A stretch of 64,000 bases of DNA from Pelagicoccus sp. SDUM812003 (GCF_031127815.1 NZ_JARXHY010000005.1:299335-363334), one strand, 5' to 3'; shown: positions 17,685 to 27,734, counted from the first letter of the stretch. Translations and numbers: made by a program. Notes: generated by a model from the sequence alone, not told the origin.

Positions 17685-17951
17685 ATGCATACATCAAACG
17701 CAGTGCTCGCTATCATGAACATGGGATGGCCGGAAATCACGATCGTCATCGTGATCTTCATTCTGCTTTTCGGAGCAAAGAAGCTTCCCGAGCTCGCCCG
17801 TGGCGTCGGCAAATCCATCAAGGAGTTCAAGAAGGCCACCAGCAACCTCGAAGACGAGGTGCGCAGCGCGATCGACGAGGATAACTCCAAGCCGAGCACC
17901 CCGCCCGCTCAACCCAAGAAGGAAAACGCCAGCCAAGTCGAAAACAAGTAG
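17685..17951 (+). CDS. tatA: Sec-independent protein translocase TatA
   Basis: This 88-residue protein is the pore-forming TatA/E component that exports folded proteins. It has a single membrane segment (ITIVIVIFILLFG) followed directly by the amphipathic-helix motif AKKLPELARGVGKSIKEF, then a charged C-terminal tail. The ATG at 17685 is chosen because AAAGGA lies 8 bases upstream; an internal ATG at 17715 lacks such a site. No tatB or tatC is adjacent, so the rest of the Tat system must be elsewhere. A strong terminator separates it from mreB. Confidence 0.9.
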   Translation: MHTSNAVLAIMNMGWPEITIVIVIFILLFGAKKLPELARGVGKSIKEFKKATSNLEDEVRSAIDEDNSKPSTPPAQPKKENASQVENK

Positions 17952-17975
17952 CCTTGGACGAAGAAACGAGCCAGC

Positions 17976-18010
17976 AAGCCGACCTTTCATTTCGAAGGCC
18001 GGCTTTTTTT
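17976..18010 (+). terminator. Rho-independent terminator after tatA
   Basis: The arms AAGCCGACCTT (17976-17986) and AAGGCCGGCTT (17995-18005) pair with one G-U, with an 8-base loop, and are followed by a run of T residues (18004-18010). This is the clear end of the tatA transcript. Confidence 0.85.
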
Positions 18011-18202
18011 GTAGTCCGAGTTCCCCTACATCTTTACGAGAAACACCTCTTCGCGAACACGAATCTGCTTTACGAAAGATCCCAAGGCCTCTCCGCCCTG
18101 GAAACACCGAAAATCCCCCCACGCATTCAAATTTGCATTTGCTTAGCGGGCCGTTTAAACGCTTGCTTCGAAACGTCCTTTTATTGAGCATCTTAGCTAT
18201 CC

Positions 18203-19234
18203 ATGTGGCGCAAACTTCTCGGTCTCTTCTCCAACGACATCGGCATCGACTTAGGAACGGCTAACACCTTGGTCTACTCCAAAGACAAAGGCATCGTTCT
18301 GCGGGAGCCGAGCGTGGTCGCCATCCACAGCGCCACCCGTCGCGTGCTGGCCGTTGGTGACGAAGCGAAGAAGATGCTCGGGCGCACGCCAGGCAACATC
18401 ACCGCCATCCGCCCCATGAAGGACGGGGTCATCGCGGACTTCGATATCACCGAAGCCATGCTGCGCTACTTCATCAAGAAAGTGCAGACCGCCAAGATCA
18501 TCCCGCCCCGCGTAGTCATCGCCATCCCCTCAGGAATCACCGAAGTGGAAAAGCGAGCCGTGAAGGAATCCGCCACTCACGCCGGAGCTCGTGAAGTCAT
18601 GCTTCTCGAAGAGCCCATGGCAGCGGCGATCGGCGTGGGACTGCCCGTCGAAGAGCCGGCCGCCAACATGATCGTGGACATCGGAGGAGGCACCACTGAA
18701 GTGGCCATCATTTCCCTGGCCGGCGTAGTCTACGCAAAGAGCATTCGCGTCGGGGGCGACGAGCTCGATGCCGCCATCATCAACTACATGAAACGCGCCT
18801 ACAACCTTCTCATCGGCGAACGCACCGGAGAAGAAATCAAGCTGCGCATCGGATCGGCCGCTGTATTGGACGAAGAAATGACTCTGGAGGTGAAAGGTCG
18901 AGACAGCGTAGCCGGCTTGCCCAAGACCATCATGATCTCCTCGCAAGAGATTCGCGAAGCCTTGCACGACACCGTGAGCGCCATCGTGGAGGCGGTTCGC
19001 AACGCTCTCGAGCGCTGCCCTCCAGAGCTATCGGCTGACTTGGTTGACCGCGGATTCGTGCTAGCGGGAGGTGGAGCTCTGCTGCGCAACATCGATCGCC
19101 TGCTATGCGAACGCACCGGACTGCCGGTCACCATCGCCGACGATCCGCTGTCCGCTGTCGCCAATGGCACCGGAGCGGTGCTGGCGGAACTGAACGACCT
19201 GCTTCCTTACGTCACGAGCAATGCCAAGGACTAA
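18203..19234 (+). CDS. mreB: Rod shape-determining protein MreB
   Basis: This 343-residue actin-like ATPase forms membrane-associated filaments that guide lateral cell-wall growth. Signatures are the phosphate-1 loop [25 protein letters not shown], the EEPMAAAIG segment, the phosphate-2 loop [15 protein letters not shown] and the adenosine motif LAGGGALL. It heads the cluster mreB-mreC-mreD-mrdA and is preceded by a terminated tatA gene, so transcription probably starts in the 192-base gap between the terminator and the ATG. Its presence implies a rod-shaped or elongated cell. Confidence 0.97.
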   Translation: MWRKLLGLFSNDIGIDLGTANTLVYSKDKGIVLREPSVVAIHSATRRVLAVGDEAKKMLGRTPGNITAIRPMKDGVIADFDITEAMLRYFIKKVQTAKIIPPRVVIAIPSGITEVEKRAVKESATHAGAREVMLLEEPMAAAIGVGLPVEEPAANMIVDIGGGTTEVAIISLAGVVYAKSIRVGGDELDAAIINYMKRAYNLLIGERTGEEIKLRIGSAAVLDEEMTLEVKGRDSVAGLPKTIMISSQEIREALHDTVSAIVEAVRNALERCPPELSADLVDRGFVLAGGGALLRNIDRLLCERTGLPVTIADDPLSAVANGTGAVLAELNDLLPYVTSNAKD

Positions 19235-19278
19235 GGTATCCAATCGTGCGCTACACCCGTAACGACTAGGCCTGCACC

Positions 19279-20115
19279 TTGTACAAGAAGCGACTCAGCC
19301 AGTTCAAACCACTTATCGTACTTGGCGTCGCCCTCACCGTCTGGCTGGTACTTCCTGTATTCGTAAAAGCCTTCCTCAAGGCTGGCTTCTACGAGTTTCA
19401 GGCGCCAGTGGCCGTAACCAGTTCCTACATACGCGACCTGCAGGATTTCTGGGCCGCGCGAACGAAATCCAAGAACGAGCTCTACGAGGCCGGACAAAGC
19501 CTAGCTCGACTCAACGCGGCCTACGAACTCGCCGCGTTGGAGAACTCCAGTCTGGAGAACGAAATCAAACGGCTGGAAAACCTGCTGCAACTTCCCTCGC
19601 GCCCAGATTTCCAATACGAAATAGCCCGCGTAGTGGAGCGCGATTTCAACGCTTGGTGGCAGCGCATCACCATTCGAAAGGGACGAGACTACGGCATACC
19701 GGTAGGAGCCCCGGTCGTTTTCATTGGCGGCGTCGTGGGCCGAGTGCGCGAGGTGCACGCCTACACTTCGGTGGTCGATCTGATCAGCAATCCCCATTTG
19801 CGCCTCGCGGTTGTGATCGAGGGTGACAATCGCCCCCTCAGCTACCGCGGCGGAGGAGCCCAGAGCTTCGCTCAACCGATCGGAATCGCGCAGTACGTCC
19901 CAGTGGATATCCAGATCGAGGATACAAGCAATCTACCAAAACTCATCACCTCCGGCATGGGCGGCGTCTACCCCGCCGGGTTGCGCGTCGGGGAGATCCG
20001 GCGACTCCGACCAGGAGCAGGCGGCATGTTCTACGACGGCGACGTGCAGCTCGATCCCCGCCTCACTTCGCTCACCGAAGTCGCGGTGATGATACAGATC
20101 CCGCCCGAGCAATGA
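19279..20115 (+). CDS. mreC: Rod shape-determining protein MreC
   Basis: This 278-residue protein links MreB and cell-wall enzymes in the periplasm. It has a short cytoplasmic start, one membrane segment (about residues 10-30), a coiled-coil region (about 70-105, LENEIKRLENLL) and the beta-barrel domain with VVERDFNAWWQRITIRKG and VGRVREV motifs. The start is a TTG at 19279. An in-frame stop at 19267-19269 lies just upstream and no in-frame ATG occurs before the membrane segment ends, so TTG is nearly forced. mreC follows mreB by 44 bases and overlaps mreD by 4. Confidence 0.93.
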   Translation: MYKKRLSQFKPLIVLGVALTVWLVLPVFVKAFLKAGFYEFQAPVAVTSSYIRDLQDFWAARTKSKNELYEAGQSLARLNAAYELAALENSSLENEIKRLENLLQLPSRPDFQYEIARVVERDFNAWWQRITIRKGRDYGIPVGAPVVFIGGVVGRVREVHAYTSVVDLISNPHLRLAVVIEGDNRPLSYRGGGAQSFAQPIGIAQYVPVDIQIEDTSNLPKLITSGMGGVYPAGLRVGEIRRLRPGAGGMFYDGDVQLDPRLTSLTEVAVMIQIPPEQ

Positions 20116-20648
20116 TATCGTTTTCCAATCATCGCTGGCTGATCGTGACGGTTGTGCACTACATAACCCTCTTCTTCCTCTCTCAGCTCAACTACTACCT
20201 GGCGCCGGTGGGCATTCAGTTGATCGCGCTCGGCATGCTCATCTCCTTCAGCGCCTTCGAACTCAATTTCCAGCATGGCTTTCTTTCGCTGGTGCCGATC
20301 GCATTCTACCTCGACAGCAAGATGCCCCTGCCCTTCGGCTTCGTTTTCATCCTCACCATCAGCCTCTTCACCATAACGCACGTCGCTCGATCGCGCGTAC
20401 GGCGCGAGGTCAACGCGTCCGCTCTGATCACCTCTCTCGCCCTCAACCTGGTCGTGTTCGGCGCCTATACCGTGGGAACCGCCAGATACCTCAGTCTGGA
20501 GGGCCTTCATTTCGGCCCATTCGCCTTGAACATTTTCGCAAGCGCCTTGGTCATAGCCATACTGAACAGGCTCTTCTTCCAGGTTCAGACCGGCACCCTC
20601 GCCATCTTCGGAATCAACCTTGCAGAAGAGCAAAGAGCGGCTCGATGA
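20112..20648 (+). CDS. mreD: Rod shape-determining protein MreD
   Basis: This 178-residue integral membrane protein, with about five hydrophobic segments, completes the MreBCD complex. Its sequence is mostly hydrophobic, as in all MreD, and the gene overlaps mreC (ATGA at 20112) and mrdA (ATGA at 20645). Identification rests mainly on this position, because MreD is poorly conserved. Confidence 0.85.
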   Translation: MISFSNHRWLIVTVVHYITLFFLSQLNYYLAPVGIQLIALGMLISFSAFELNFQHGFLSLVPIAFYLDSKMPLPFGFVFILTISLFTITHVARSRVRREVNASALITSLALNLVVFGAYTVGTARYLSLEGLHFGPFALNIFASALVIAILNRLFFQVQTGTLAIFGINLAEEQRAAR

Positions 20649-22603
20649 ACTCCGAAGAAAAGATGAAATACCAAGGACGGCTGCTGCTGTTCTATGGTCT
20701 TCTCGCCCTGATGATCAGCACCTTGCTAGCCGGCGTGGGGTATCGGCAGCTCATCGAGACCGCTGAGTATTCCGAGCAAGTGAAGGTCCAGAATCATCGT
20801 AGAATCATCACTCCGGCCCCACGCGGAAACATATACGATCGCGAAGGAAAGCTGCTCGTGGGCAACAAACCGAAGTTTTCCGCCGTGGTCTACCTCTCCG
20901 ATGCCGGCGTGCGGTCCGCCTTTCGCCGCGAGTATCGGACTCTGGTTCGCGACTACCGAGAGCGAAAAGAGAAGTTCAAAACCGATTTCCTGCAGAAGAA
21001 AGCCCGAGCAAACGTCATCCAAACCTACCTGGACGACGTCAATCGAATGCTGGCGCGGGAGGAGGAGGTCAATGTGGAGAAGGTCTCCGCCCACCTGAAC
21101 TACAATCCGCTGCTGCCCTTCCCCATCATTTCGGACCTCACGCGCGAGGAGTTCGCCATCCTTCTGGAGTCTCTCCCCATCGAATCGCCCGTGCAGGTCT
21201 ACGTCTCCAACCAGCGCCATTACCCCTACGAATCGACCGCTTCGCATACCCTCGGCTACGTGTCCTCCACCGTGCTGACCGCCGACGAAGGCATGCCCGG
21301 CGAGGAGTTGACCACCTTTTCCGAGAAAGGCACCTTCGGACGCTCAGGCGTGGAACTGCAGTATGACGAAACTCTGCAGGGAGAAATGGGGCTGGAGATT
21401 TGGGTCGTCGATCCACTAGGATTTCAGGTCGAGAGCATCCAAAAGACCTACCCCACCAAGGGCTCGGACATCCAGCTTTCCCTCGATATCGATATTCAAC
21501 GAGCCGCCGAAGAAGCGTTTAAGTACCCCGACCGCGCCAGTGGAACGTGGAAGGAAAACGTCGGAGCCGCAGTGATGCTCGACGTGCACACGCTCGAGGT
21601 CCTGGCCATGGTGAGCAAGCCGGACTACGACCTAAACGATACAATGCCTTTCATCAGCACCGAGATCTACGAGAAGATGAAGGAAAACAGCGGCTTGCAA
21701 AACCGAGCGCTTCAAGGGCTTTATCCACCTGGCTCCCCTTTCAAGCTGGTCACCTCGATCGCGGCTCTCAAGGCCAACACCATAACCGGCGAAACCGAAC
21801 ACTTCTGCCCCGGCTACTACCAGTTTCCCACCGGGGCCAAGCAGTACTGCTGGAAACGCACCGGACATCAGGAACACATTCTTTGGGAAGCCATTCGCGA
21901 CAGCTGCAACGTCTATTTCTACCTCACAGGTCTAGAGACAGGGGTCGATATCATCAGCCGCGAGGCGATCTACATGGGACTGGGCGATCCCACCGGCATC
22001 GACCTTCCACACGAGACTCAAAGCATGATTATTCCCACCAAGGAGTGGAAGAAGCGGCGCTTCAACCAATCTTGGTATCCAGGCGACGCCACCAACCTGG
22101 CCATCGGCCAGGGCTACACCCGCGTCACTCCGCTGCAAATGGCGGTGTTCGTATCCAGTATCGCGCGACGCGAAGTAGTGACGCGCCCCAGCATCCTGAA
22201 ACTCACGCCGCAAGAAGCAAACAACCGCCCGCCTCCCAAGCCACTAGGCCTCACCGACGAGCAGTATCGGATCATACTCGACGGCATGATCGGCTCGGCC
22301 GAGCAAGGAAGCAGCCAGCGCATCCAGGTCGAGGGACTTTCTACTGCCGCCAAGACCGGTACCGCCGAAGTCGCCAAAGAAGGCGGCAAGATCGAGCTGG
22401 CCTGGATCGTGGGCTTCGCTCCGGTGGAGAACCCGCAAGTCGCCCTAGCGGTGATCATCGAAGGGCAGGACCTGAACCGCGACTTCTTTGGCGGCGTGCA
22501 CGCTGCCCCAATCGCACGGGCCATGCTGAAAGCCTACGTCGACAAGAACCCGCACCTCCTGACGCCGGAGCCTGCAGCTAGCGAAGTCGGCGCGCAGCCT
22601 TGA
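20645..22603 (+). CDS. mrdA: Penicillin-binding protein 2 (elongasome transpeptidase)
   Basis: This 652-residue class B penicillin-binding protein crosslinks side-wall peptidoglycan. It has one N-terminal membrane segment (about residues 12-32), a dimerisation/pedestal domain with APRGNIYDREGKLL, and a C-terminal transpeptidase domain. The SxxK motif is YPPGSPFK with catalytic Ser364 and Lys367, the SxN motif is DSCNVYF, and KTGT is at 570-573. Usual PBP2 has GSTFK or GSVFK here, so the Pro365 is a small oddity. rodA, which usually follows mrdA, is missing; the next gene converges and overlaps by 26 bases. Confidence 0.93.
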   Translation: MNSEEKMKYQGRLLLFYGLLALMISTLLAGVGYRQLIETAEYSEQVKVQNHRRIITPAPRGNIYDREGKLLVGNKPKFSAVVYLSDAGVRSAFRREYRTLVRDYRERKEKFKTDFLQKKARANVIQTYLDDVNRMLAREEEVNVEKVSAHLNYNPLLPFPIISDLTREEFAILLESLPIESPVQVYVSNQRHYPYESTASHTLGYVSSTVLTADEGMPGEELTTFSEKGTFGRSGVELQYDETLQGEMGLEIWVVDPLGFQVESIQKTYPTKGSDIQLSLDIDIQRAAEEAFKYPDRASGTWKENVGAAVMLDVHTLEVLAMVSKPDYDLNDTMPFISTEIYEKMKENSGLQNRALQGLYPPGSPFKLVTSIAALKANTITGETEHFCPGYYQFPTGAKQYCWKRTGHQEHILWEAIRDSCNVYFYLTGLETGVDIISREAIYMGLGDPTGIDLPHETQSMIIPTKEWKKRRFNQSWYPGDATNLAIGQGYTRVTPLQMAVFVSSIARREVVTRPSILKLTPQEANNRPPPKPLGLTDEQYRIILDGMIGSAEQGSSQRIQVEGLSTAAKTGTAEVAKEGGKIELAWIVGFAPVENPQVALAVIIEGQDLNRDFFGGVHAAPIARAMLKAYVDKNPHLLTPEPAASEVGAQP

Positions 22604-24782
22604 AGACGAGACGCGGATTCGGCCACATCTCCTTGGCTCCAAACCTCAAGCGCTGCAGATCGTAAATAACCTTTCGGGCGAAATCGCTTTGGGCGCCAGC
22701 AAGCTCGATTCGCGAAAGCAGCTTTCCCGCCTTGCGCCTGATCGGGTCGCCACGGCGGAAAGGAGCCAGCACGAGCTCGCGAAGATTGAGAGCCATGTTT
22801 CTTTGTATCACAAACGCGGCTACAAGTAGGCTAGCGAGGAAACACATGTAGAGGATGCGCCAAACGCTCCAAGGAGCGGTCGCCCACAAGTACAGGTACT
22901 CGCCCACCTTCACTGCCCAGTTCTCCGCGACCTGCATGTAAGCAAGAAAGAAATCCTTGAGCTGCACCGCGGCTTCGCGCTGCGTCGCTTCGTCGTAATT
23001 CACGATGCGGCGATACCAAAGCAGCCTCAAGCTGTCCAGAAACGCAGAGCTATTCGCCTCGCCATACTGCTGGCTGACGGGTTGGGTAGCCGACTCCAAA
23101 GCAGGCATGTACGAACCTGGAGTCGGGTCGACGCGTATCCATTTTCCCTGACCATCAAATATCTCCGCCCAGGCGTGAGCATCGGCGTTTCGTACCATGA
23201 AATAGTTTTCATACGGGTTCCAGGTCCCACCTTTGAACCCGGTGACAACACGAGCGGGATAGCCCGCGGCTCGGGCCGTCAATACAAACGATGCGGCAAA
23301 AAACTCGCAGTGGCCAGGCAAGTCCGATTGCGCCCAGCGGGCTACCGGATCGCTGATTCCTCCCGACTGCTTGGGCAGAGATACCGTCATGGAATAGCGA
23401 TGCTTGTCCCACAAATAGATCGACGCCTCACGGGCGAATTCCAGAGGCGAAAGCGCACGGCCGTCCGCGACTTCCTTGGCGATGCCTTCGAACACCGAGC
23501 GAGCCCCTTCCTCTTCCGGCATGGCGAGCAGCGTTTGCGGATAGTTTCCGTATCCTCGACGATTCTCCTGCGACAGCAGCTTGGACAAAAAGCGCGGATA
23601 GGAATTCGCGGGCACATCCGGAACCGTGCCAGAAAGATCGACGCCTTCGATCTGATAGGAAACCATCTTGGTGTTGATGTCCTTGAACGCGAAGGAATGC
23701 ATGTGCGGCCCCACGGTCAAATCGCTCAGGCTGTCGACCGTCATGTGCTCGAAAGTCCCAATCACCGGAAGGTAGCGACTCACCTCGGGCTCCAGGAAAA
23801 AAGTCCATTTGTCACGATCGATGTTGCTGGGAGCCTGGGCAAAACGGCGATCCGGCCAGTATCGAACCGAATGATACGGCGATGCCAGCGGACTGTTCTG
23901 CAGCTCCACCAAGTCTGGCGACAGACTGAAGGCCCCGTTCTCGTACTTATCCAAAGCCAGCATGCGCCAGTACGGCTCCACCGGCACCTCAGCATTCTCC
24001 GGCACATCGACACGCAGAGCTATGCTGTTGTCGTTCTTGATATCCGTCACCTCTCCCAGTTCGACCCGATCCGTGAAGCCGGAAAGCGTCTGCTTCGACT
24101 GCATGTTGAACAGGTTTACCTTGTCCTCCATGTCGATGCGAGGGATGGCGAGGAAAACGATCGCGGCGAGGAAGCTCATCGAAGCGAACATGATGATCGC
24201 CTGCAAAATGAAACTTCCCTCGAGGGTCGAGCGCAGAGCTTTGCCAGCGTTGAGGCGATTCTCGCTGCGAATCCTCTCTAGCAATTCGTAGTCGCCCTCC
24301 GCCTTCATTTCCAAAGCGGTGTTCACCACCAGGTAAGCTACGGCCAAAGCGGCGAATGCGAGTAGTTGTATTCCAAATACAAGCGTCGCCGTGAGGACGC
24401 CGGTCATTATGATCAAAAACAGGCAAAGCAGCGCCAGCTGCATCTCTTCCCGACGTTTGTTGTGGTTGAGGCAACGAAACAGGATCAGCCAGGTATTCAG
24501 GTCCAGCAAGGCGGGGATGGTGTCCTTCGAAATGACATTCACCATCACCAGGGGAATGATGGCGATCGCGTATCCCTTCCAGACGACCTGAGGCACTTTC
24601 GCGATCAATGCCGGACGAAACAAAGCGAAGATGATCACCGTGGTAGAAACGATCGCGGGGATACGATTGTATCCATTGATATTGAACAGCGTAGTGATGC
24701 ATACCAGGCCCATCAAGGCGCCTAGCATCCATTTCAGCGTCACCAAATCCTCGATACTATGCCTGGGCGATTTGGATTTCAT
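22578..24782 (-). CDS. Transglutaminase-like membrane protein (TgpA-type)
   Basis: This 734-residue protein combines an N-terminal region of several membrane segments, a periplasmic domain and a C-terminal membrane segment near residues 650-670. The transglutaminase-like core shows Cys492 in PGHCEFFAASF, His536 in DAHAWAEIF and Asp552 in RVDPTP, so a complete catalytic triad is present. The ATG at 24782 is chosen over one at 24899. It overlaps the DUF58 gene by 26 bases and converges on mrdA, overlapping it by 26 bases. The order MoxR-DUF58-TgpA is a common three-gene module. Substrate and role in this organism are unknown. Confidence 0.87.
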   Translation of the reverse strand: MKSKSPRHSIEDLVTLKWMLGALMGLVCITTLFNINGYNRIPAIVSTTVIIFALFRPALIAKVPQVVWKGYAIAIIPLVMVNVISKDTIPALLDLNTWLILFRCLNHNKRREEMQLALLCLFLIIMTGVLTATLVFGIQLLAFAALAVAYLVVNTALEMKAEGDYELLERIRSENRLNAGKALRSTLEGSFILQAIIMFASMSFLAAIVFLAIPRIDMEDKVNLFNMQSKQTLSGFTDRVELGEVTDIKNDNSIALRVDVPENAEVPVEPYWRMLALDKYENGAFSLSPDLVELQNSPLASPYHSVRYWPDRRFAQAPSNIDRDKWTFFLEPEVSRYLPVIGTFEHMTVDSLSDLTVGPHMHSFAFKDINTKMVSYQIEGVDLSGTVPDVPANSYPRFLSKLLSQENRRGYGNYPQTLLAMPEEEGARSVFEGIAKEVADGRALSPLEFAREASIYLWDKHRYSMTVSLPKQSGGISDPVARWAQSDLPGHCEFFAASFVLTARAAGYPARVVTGFKGGTWNPYENYFMVRNADAHAWAEIFDGQGKWIRVDPTPGSYMPALESATQPVSQQYGEANSSAFLDSLRLLWYRRIVNYDEATQREAAVQLKDFFLAYMQVAENWAVKVGEYLYLWATAPWSVWRILYMCFLASLLVAAFVIQRNMALNLRELVLAPFRRGDPIRRKAGKLLSRIELAGAQSDFARKVIYDLQRLRFGAKEMWPNPRLVFKAARRLR

Positions 24783-25890
24783 TGAGATAGGCTCCAACGC
24801 CTTCCTTCTGTATAGGTTTGAAGACGATCCGGTTGGGCTCTCTAGCCGCGAATCTAGGCTTCTCTTTCGAGCCGAACGGTGCCAAGTCCGCCAACGCATC
24901 GAAAAAGGACTCCAGATCGCTCACGCGCTGTATGCGGATGCTTGGCCCGCCTGCGATCTGACAGTGATTGAGCTTGCTCTCCAGAAACAGATCCTCCGCC
25001 AGCGTCGCCGCAAGCGAGCACATCTTTTCGAAGACTTGCTCGTTCCCCCAAAGGTAGTCAGCAGGATCCACTAGGATATCGAACATCGCCTGCGTCTCGG
25101 CCGCGTTCTGCTTCACGATGAGTCGTCCTTGCTTCGCGGATACCTTCCAATGAATCGACCGAAGGGCGTCGCCTTTTTCGTAGAGTCGCAAGCCGATCAG
25201 CTCGCCGGAAGCGCCTCGCTTTTGCGAGCTCCTCCCCTGAAGGGCTCCCGGCACGCTCGCGTCCCGGGTTCGCGAGTAGTTGATCCGACGCGGCCAAACG
25301 ATGATTTCCTTTTCGCATTCCCCTGGGAGATACTTGGAGAGGAAGCCAAAAGGGAAGCTCGAGACCACGTTTTCGATTCTTATGCGGGTTCGAACACGCT
25401 TCTCCGGCTTGAAGCGCCAAGATAGCGTCTGGCTATCGCCAGGATTCAAACGCTCCTTCAAATACAGACGCTTGTTCTTCTCCGTCGCCTCGCTCGCCAG
25501 ACCAAATGAAACGCAAAACAAGGGAAAGCGCTGTCGCGCGTTTTCCACTACGATCGACGCAACGCCCTCCTCGCCCACGCGAAAAGTCGTGCTGGTTTCA
25601 AGTCGCCAGCGGGCGCTCAGAAGGTTTCCCCAGCAAATGACGCCGCTCAAAATGAGGGCCGAAATGAGCAAAGCCAGGGCGGCGAAGAGAATGTTGTTCA
25701 CCGTATTGTAGGCGGCGAGCCCGATAGTCAGCCCGATGAAGATCAGCAGCATGCCGGACGCGGTGGGAACCACTTTGTGCCCCTTGGGAGGCACCACCTG
25801 CTCGTACAAGGTCCTCGCCAGCGAGCGTCGGCGACGAGAGACCGCCGGTCCGTGCCAGTCGAAACGCTCCTCTGCAACCTGAACCGCCAT
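24757..25890 (-). CDS. DUF58 domain-containing protein
   Basis: This 377-residue protein has two hydrophobic segments near residues 40-85 (a hairpin with GLAAYNTVNN between them) and a DUF58 domain containing the signature GDALRSIHWKVSAK. DUF58 proteins usually accompany MoxR ATPases and are thought to bind extracytoplasmic partners or to be acted on by MoxR. The gene lies 9 bases after moxR and overlaps the transglutaminase gene, so the three genes are probably one transcript. The mechanism is not established for the family. Confidence 0.88.
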   Translation of the reverse strand: MAVQVAEERFDWHGPAVSRRRRSLARTLYEQVVPPKGHKVVPTASGMLLIFIGLTIGLAAYNTVNNILFAALALLISALILSGVICWGNLLSARWRLETSTTFRVGEEGVASIVVENARQRFPLFCVSFGLASEATEKNKRLYLKERLNPGDSQTLSWRFKPEKRVRTRIRIENVVSSFPFGFLSKYLPGECEKEIIVWPRRINYSRTRDASVPGALQGRSSQKRGASGELIGLRLYEKGDALRSIHWKVSAKQGRLIVKQNAAETQAMFDILVDPADYLWGNEQVFEKMCSLAATLAEDLFLESKLNHCQIAGGPSIRIQRVSDLESFFDALADLAPFGSKEKPRFAAREPNRIVFKPIQKEGVGAYLNEIQIAQA

Positions 25891-25899
25891 GGGCTAGGA

Positions 25900-26874
25900 C
25901 TATTTCGGTTGCTCCACCGCCGCCAGTAGACGGCTTAAGATACCCTCCACCATGCGGCGTTCCTCCATGGCATCCGACGAGGAGCGGCGCAGGTTGAGTC
26001 GGTGCACCATGACTGCGGGAGCCACTGCGAAAACGTCGTCCGGCATCACGAAATCGCGACCGTGATAGAGGGCGCGAGCCTGAGAGGCCGTTTTCAGAGC
26101 GATGCTGCCACGAACGCTCACCCCAGCCTTGAACTCGCTTTCCGTGCGCGTGGCGGTGATGAGCTTGAGCATGTACTCCAGCACGCTCTGTTCTACAAAC
26201 ACCTTGGAAACGGTCCGTTGCACCGCGATGATCTCCTCTTCCTCGATCACGTCCGGCACCTCGAATTCGTCGTAGCTCGGGTGGCCGCTGGCCAAGATCT
26301 CCAACTCGCTTTCCGGCGAGGGATAGCCCATTTGGAGACGCATCAAAAAGCGGTCCATCTGGCTCTCCGGCAAGGGGAACGTGCCTTCGTAGTCCACCGG
26401 GTTTTGAGTGGCGATCACCATGAACGGCGTGCCCACCTCGTAGGTTTCGCCATCGATGCTCACCTTTCCATGGTCCATCACTTCCAGAAGGCACGACTGG
26501 GTCTTGGGCGTGGCGCGATTGATTTCATCCGCCAGCACCACGTTGGAAAAGATGGGTCCCGGCTTGAAATGGAAACTGCGGTCACGCTCGTCGTAAATGG
26601 AGACTCCCGTGACGTCGGTCGGCAGCAAGTCGCTGGTGAACTGGATTCGTTTGAAATCGGTGCCCATGGCCTTGGCTAAGCAATAGGCCAAGGTTGTCTT
26701 GCCCACTCCCGGCAAATCCTCGATCAAGACGTGGCCACCGGCAGCCAAGCATATAAGCGCCTGATCGATAACGTCTTCTTTGCCTTTGATACGGCTGCGC
26801 ATGACCTCGCGAAGCCGTGAGAGGGTCTTTTGCGCGTCGCTCAATGCGTTTGCCGGAAGAAATTCGCTCATCAT
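25900..26874 (-). CDS. MoxR-family AAA+ ATPase
   Basis: This 324-residue ATPase has the Walker A motif GLPGVGKTT at about residue 60, Walker B VVLADEINRA at about residue 120 and the sensor-1 segment VIATQNP near residue 155. MoxR proteins are thought to act as chaperones that activate a partner, often one encoded next door. It heads the moxR-DUF58-transglutaminase operon. An AGGA sequence precedes the ATG of MMSEF by about 9 bases. The second ATG, one codon later, is an equally possible start. Confidence 0.93.
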   Translation of the reverse strand: MMSEFLPANALSDAQKTLSRLREVMRSRIKGKEDVIDQALICLAAGGHVLIEDLPGVGKTTLAYCLAKAMGTDFKRIQFTSDLLPTDVTGVSIYDERDRSFHFKPGPIFSNVVLADEINRATPKTQSCLLEVMDHGKVSIDGETYEVGTPFMVIATQNPVDYEGTFPLPESQMDRFLMRLQMGYPSPESELEILASGHPSYDEFEVPDVIEEEEIIAVQRTVSKVFVEQSVLEYMLKLITATRTESEFKAGVSVRGSIALKTASQARALYHGRDFVMPDDVFAVAPAVMVHRLNLRRSSSDAMEERRMVEGILSRLLAAVEQPK

Positions 26875-27035
26875 AACATCCTAGGAAATAAAGGGTTAAC
26901 CTGCCATTAGGCGCTTTGGAGTATCGACAGCGGAGCGCTAATATTTACTCCCATTCCTACGAATTCCCGTTTCCCCACCCGAGCAAAAAGGAGCCGCCTT
27001 CTCTTCTTGCAGCTATGTGATTTCACGCGCCCATT

Positions 27036-27734
27036 CTAAGCTCTGGTCAGCAAATAGTCTACCAGCAGGCGAAGGAAATCGTCGATCCTGGCCTGATTGC
27101 TCGCCACCAAGGCTTGAAAGGCATCCAGGGACAACTCCTGCTCGCTCACGCCGTGGGCGAAGTTGTCCACCATGCAAAAGGAAGTCACCTCCATACCGCG
27201 TTCCAGCAGCAGATCCGCTTCGTTCGCAAAGGTCATGCCGACCACATCGGCGCCCAGCATGCGGATCGCCCTCACTTCTGCTCGCGTCTCGAAGCGCGGC
27301 CCGCGCGTCTGCAAATAAACCTTGTCGGTGAGAATCGGCTCCTGGCTCGCCGCGGAAATGCCAACCAGATGAGGATTGGTAATCACCGGGGCGAAGGCGC
27401 TCATGCGATCGTCGACGAAAGTCTGGGGGGAAAAGCTGATGTAGTCGGAGCAGGATACCATGGCGCCTGGCTTCAAGCTGGGATCCACCGAACCGACGGA
27501 GCTCAGGGTGATGACGCTTTTCACGCCTAGGGACTGCAAAGCGGCCACGTTGGCCCGGTGATTGATGCGATGCGGCGGCATGGCCCGCTTGAATCCATGA
27601 CGATTCAGCGCCACCAGTCCTTCACGCTGCTTCACAACCACCTCGCCATACTCGGTTTCGACCTCGGCTTCGTCCCACTCCGAGAAGACTTTCGAATGGT
27701 TGATACTCGTTCCGCTAATTACTCCGGCATTCAT
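27036..27734 (-). CDS. MTAP-family purine nucleoside phosphorylase
   Basis: This 232-residue protein belongs to the MTAP/PNP family, which splits nucleosides with phosphate to release the base and sugar-1-phosphate. Support comes from ISGTS near the start, the NRHG motif, PPHRINHRANVAAL (family motif PPHxINYRANI), TRGPRFETRAE and GMTFANEADL. It is 232 residues long, shorter than typical MTAP (about 260-290). The ATG at 27734 is preferred; a TTG at 27755 would add 7 residues. Possible substrates are methylthioadenosine, methylthioinosine, guanosine or inosine, and the sequence does not decide between them. Confidence 0.82.
   Translation of the reverse strand: MNAGVISGTSINHSKVFSEWDEAEVETEYGEVVVKQREGLVALNRHGFKRAMPPHRINHRANVAALQSLGVKSVITLSSVGSVDPSLKPGAMVSCSDYISFSPQTFVDDRMSAFAPVITNPHLVGISAASQEPILTDKVYLQTRGPRFETRAEVRAIRMLGADVVGMTFANEADLLLERGMEVTSFCMVDNFAHGVSEQELSLDAFQALVASNQARIDDFLRLLVDYLLTRA

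Noticed and set aside
17954..18187. A 77-residue frame between tatA and mreB
   Set aside because: It runs through the terminator hairpin, has no ribosome binding site and no family resemblance.
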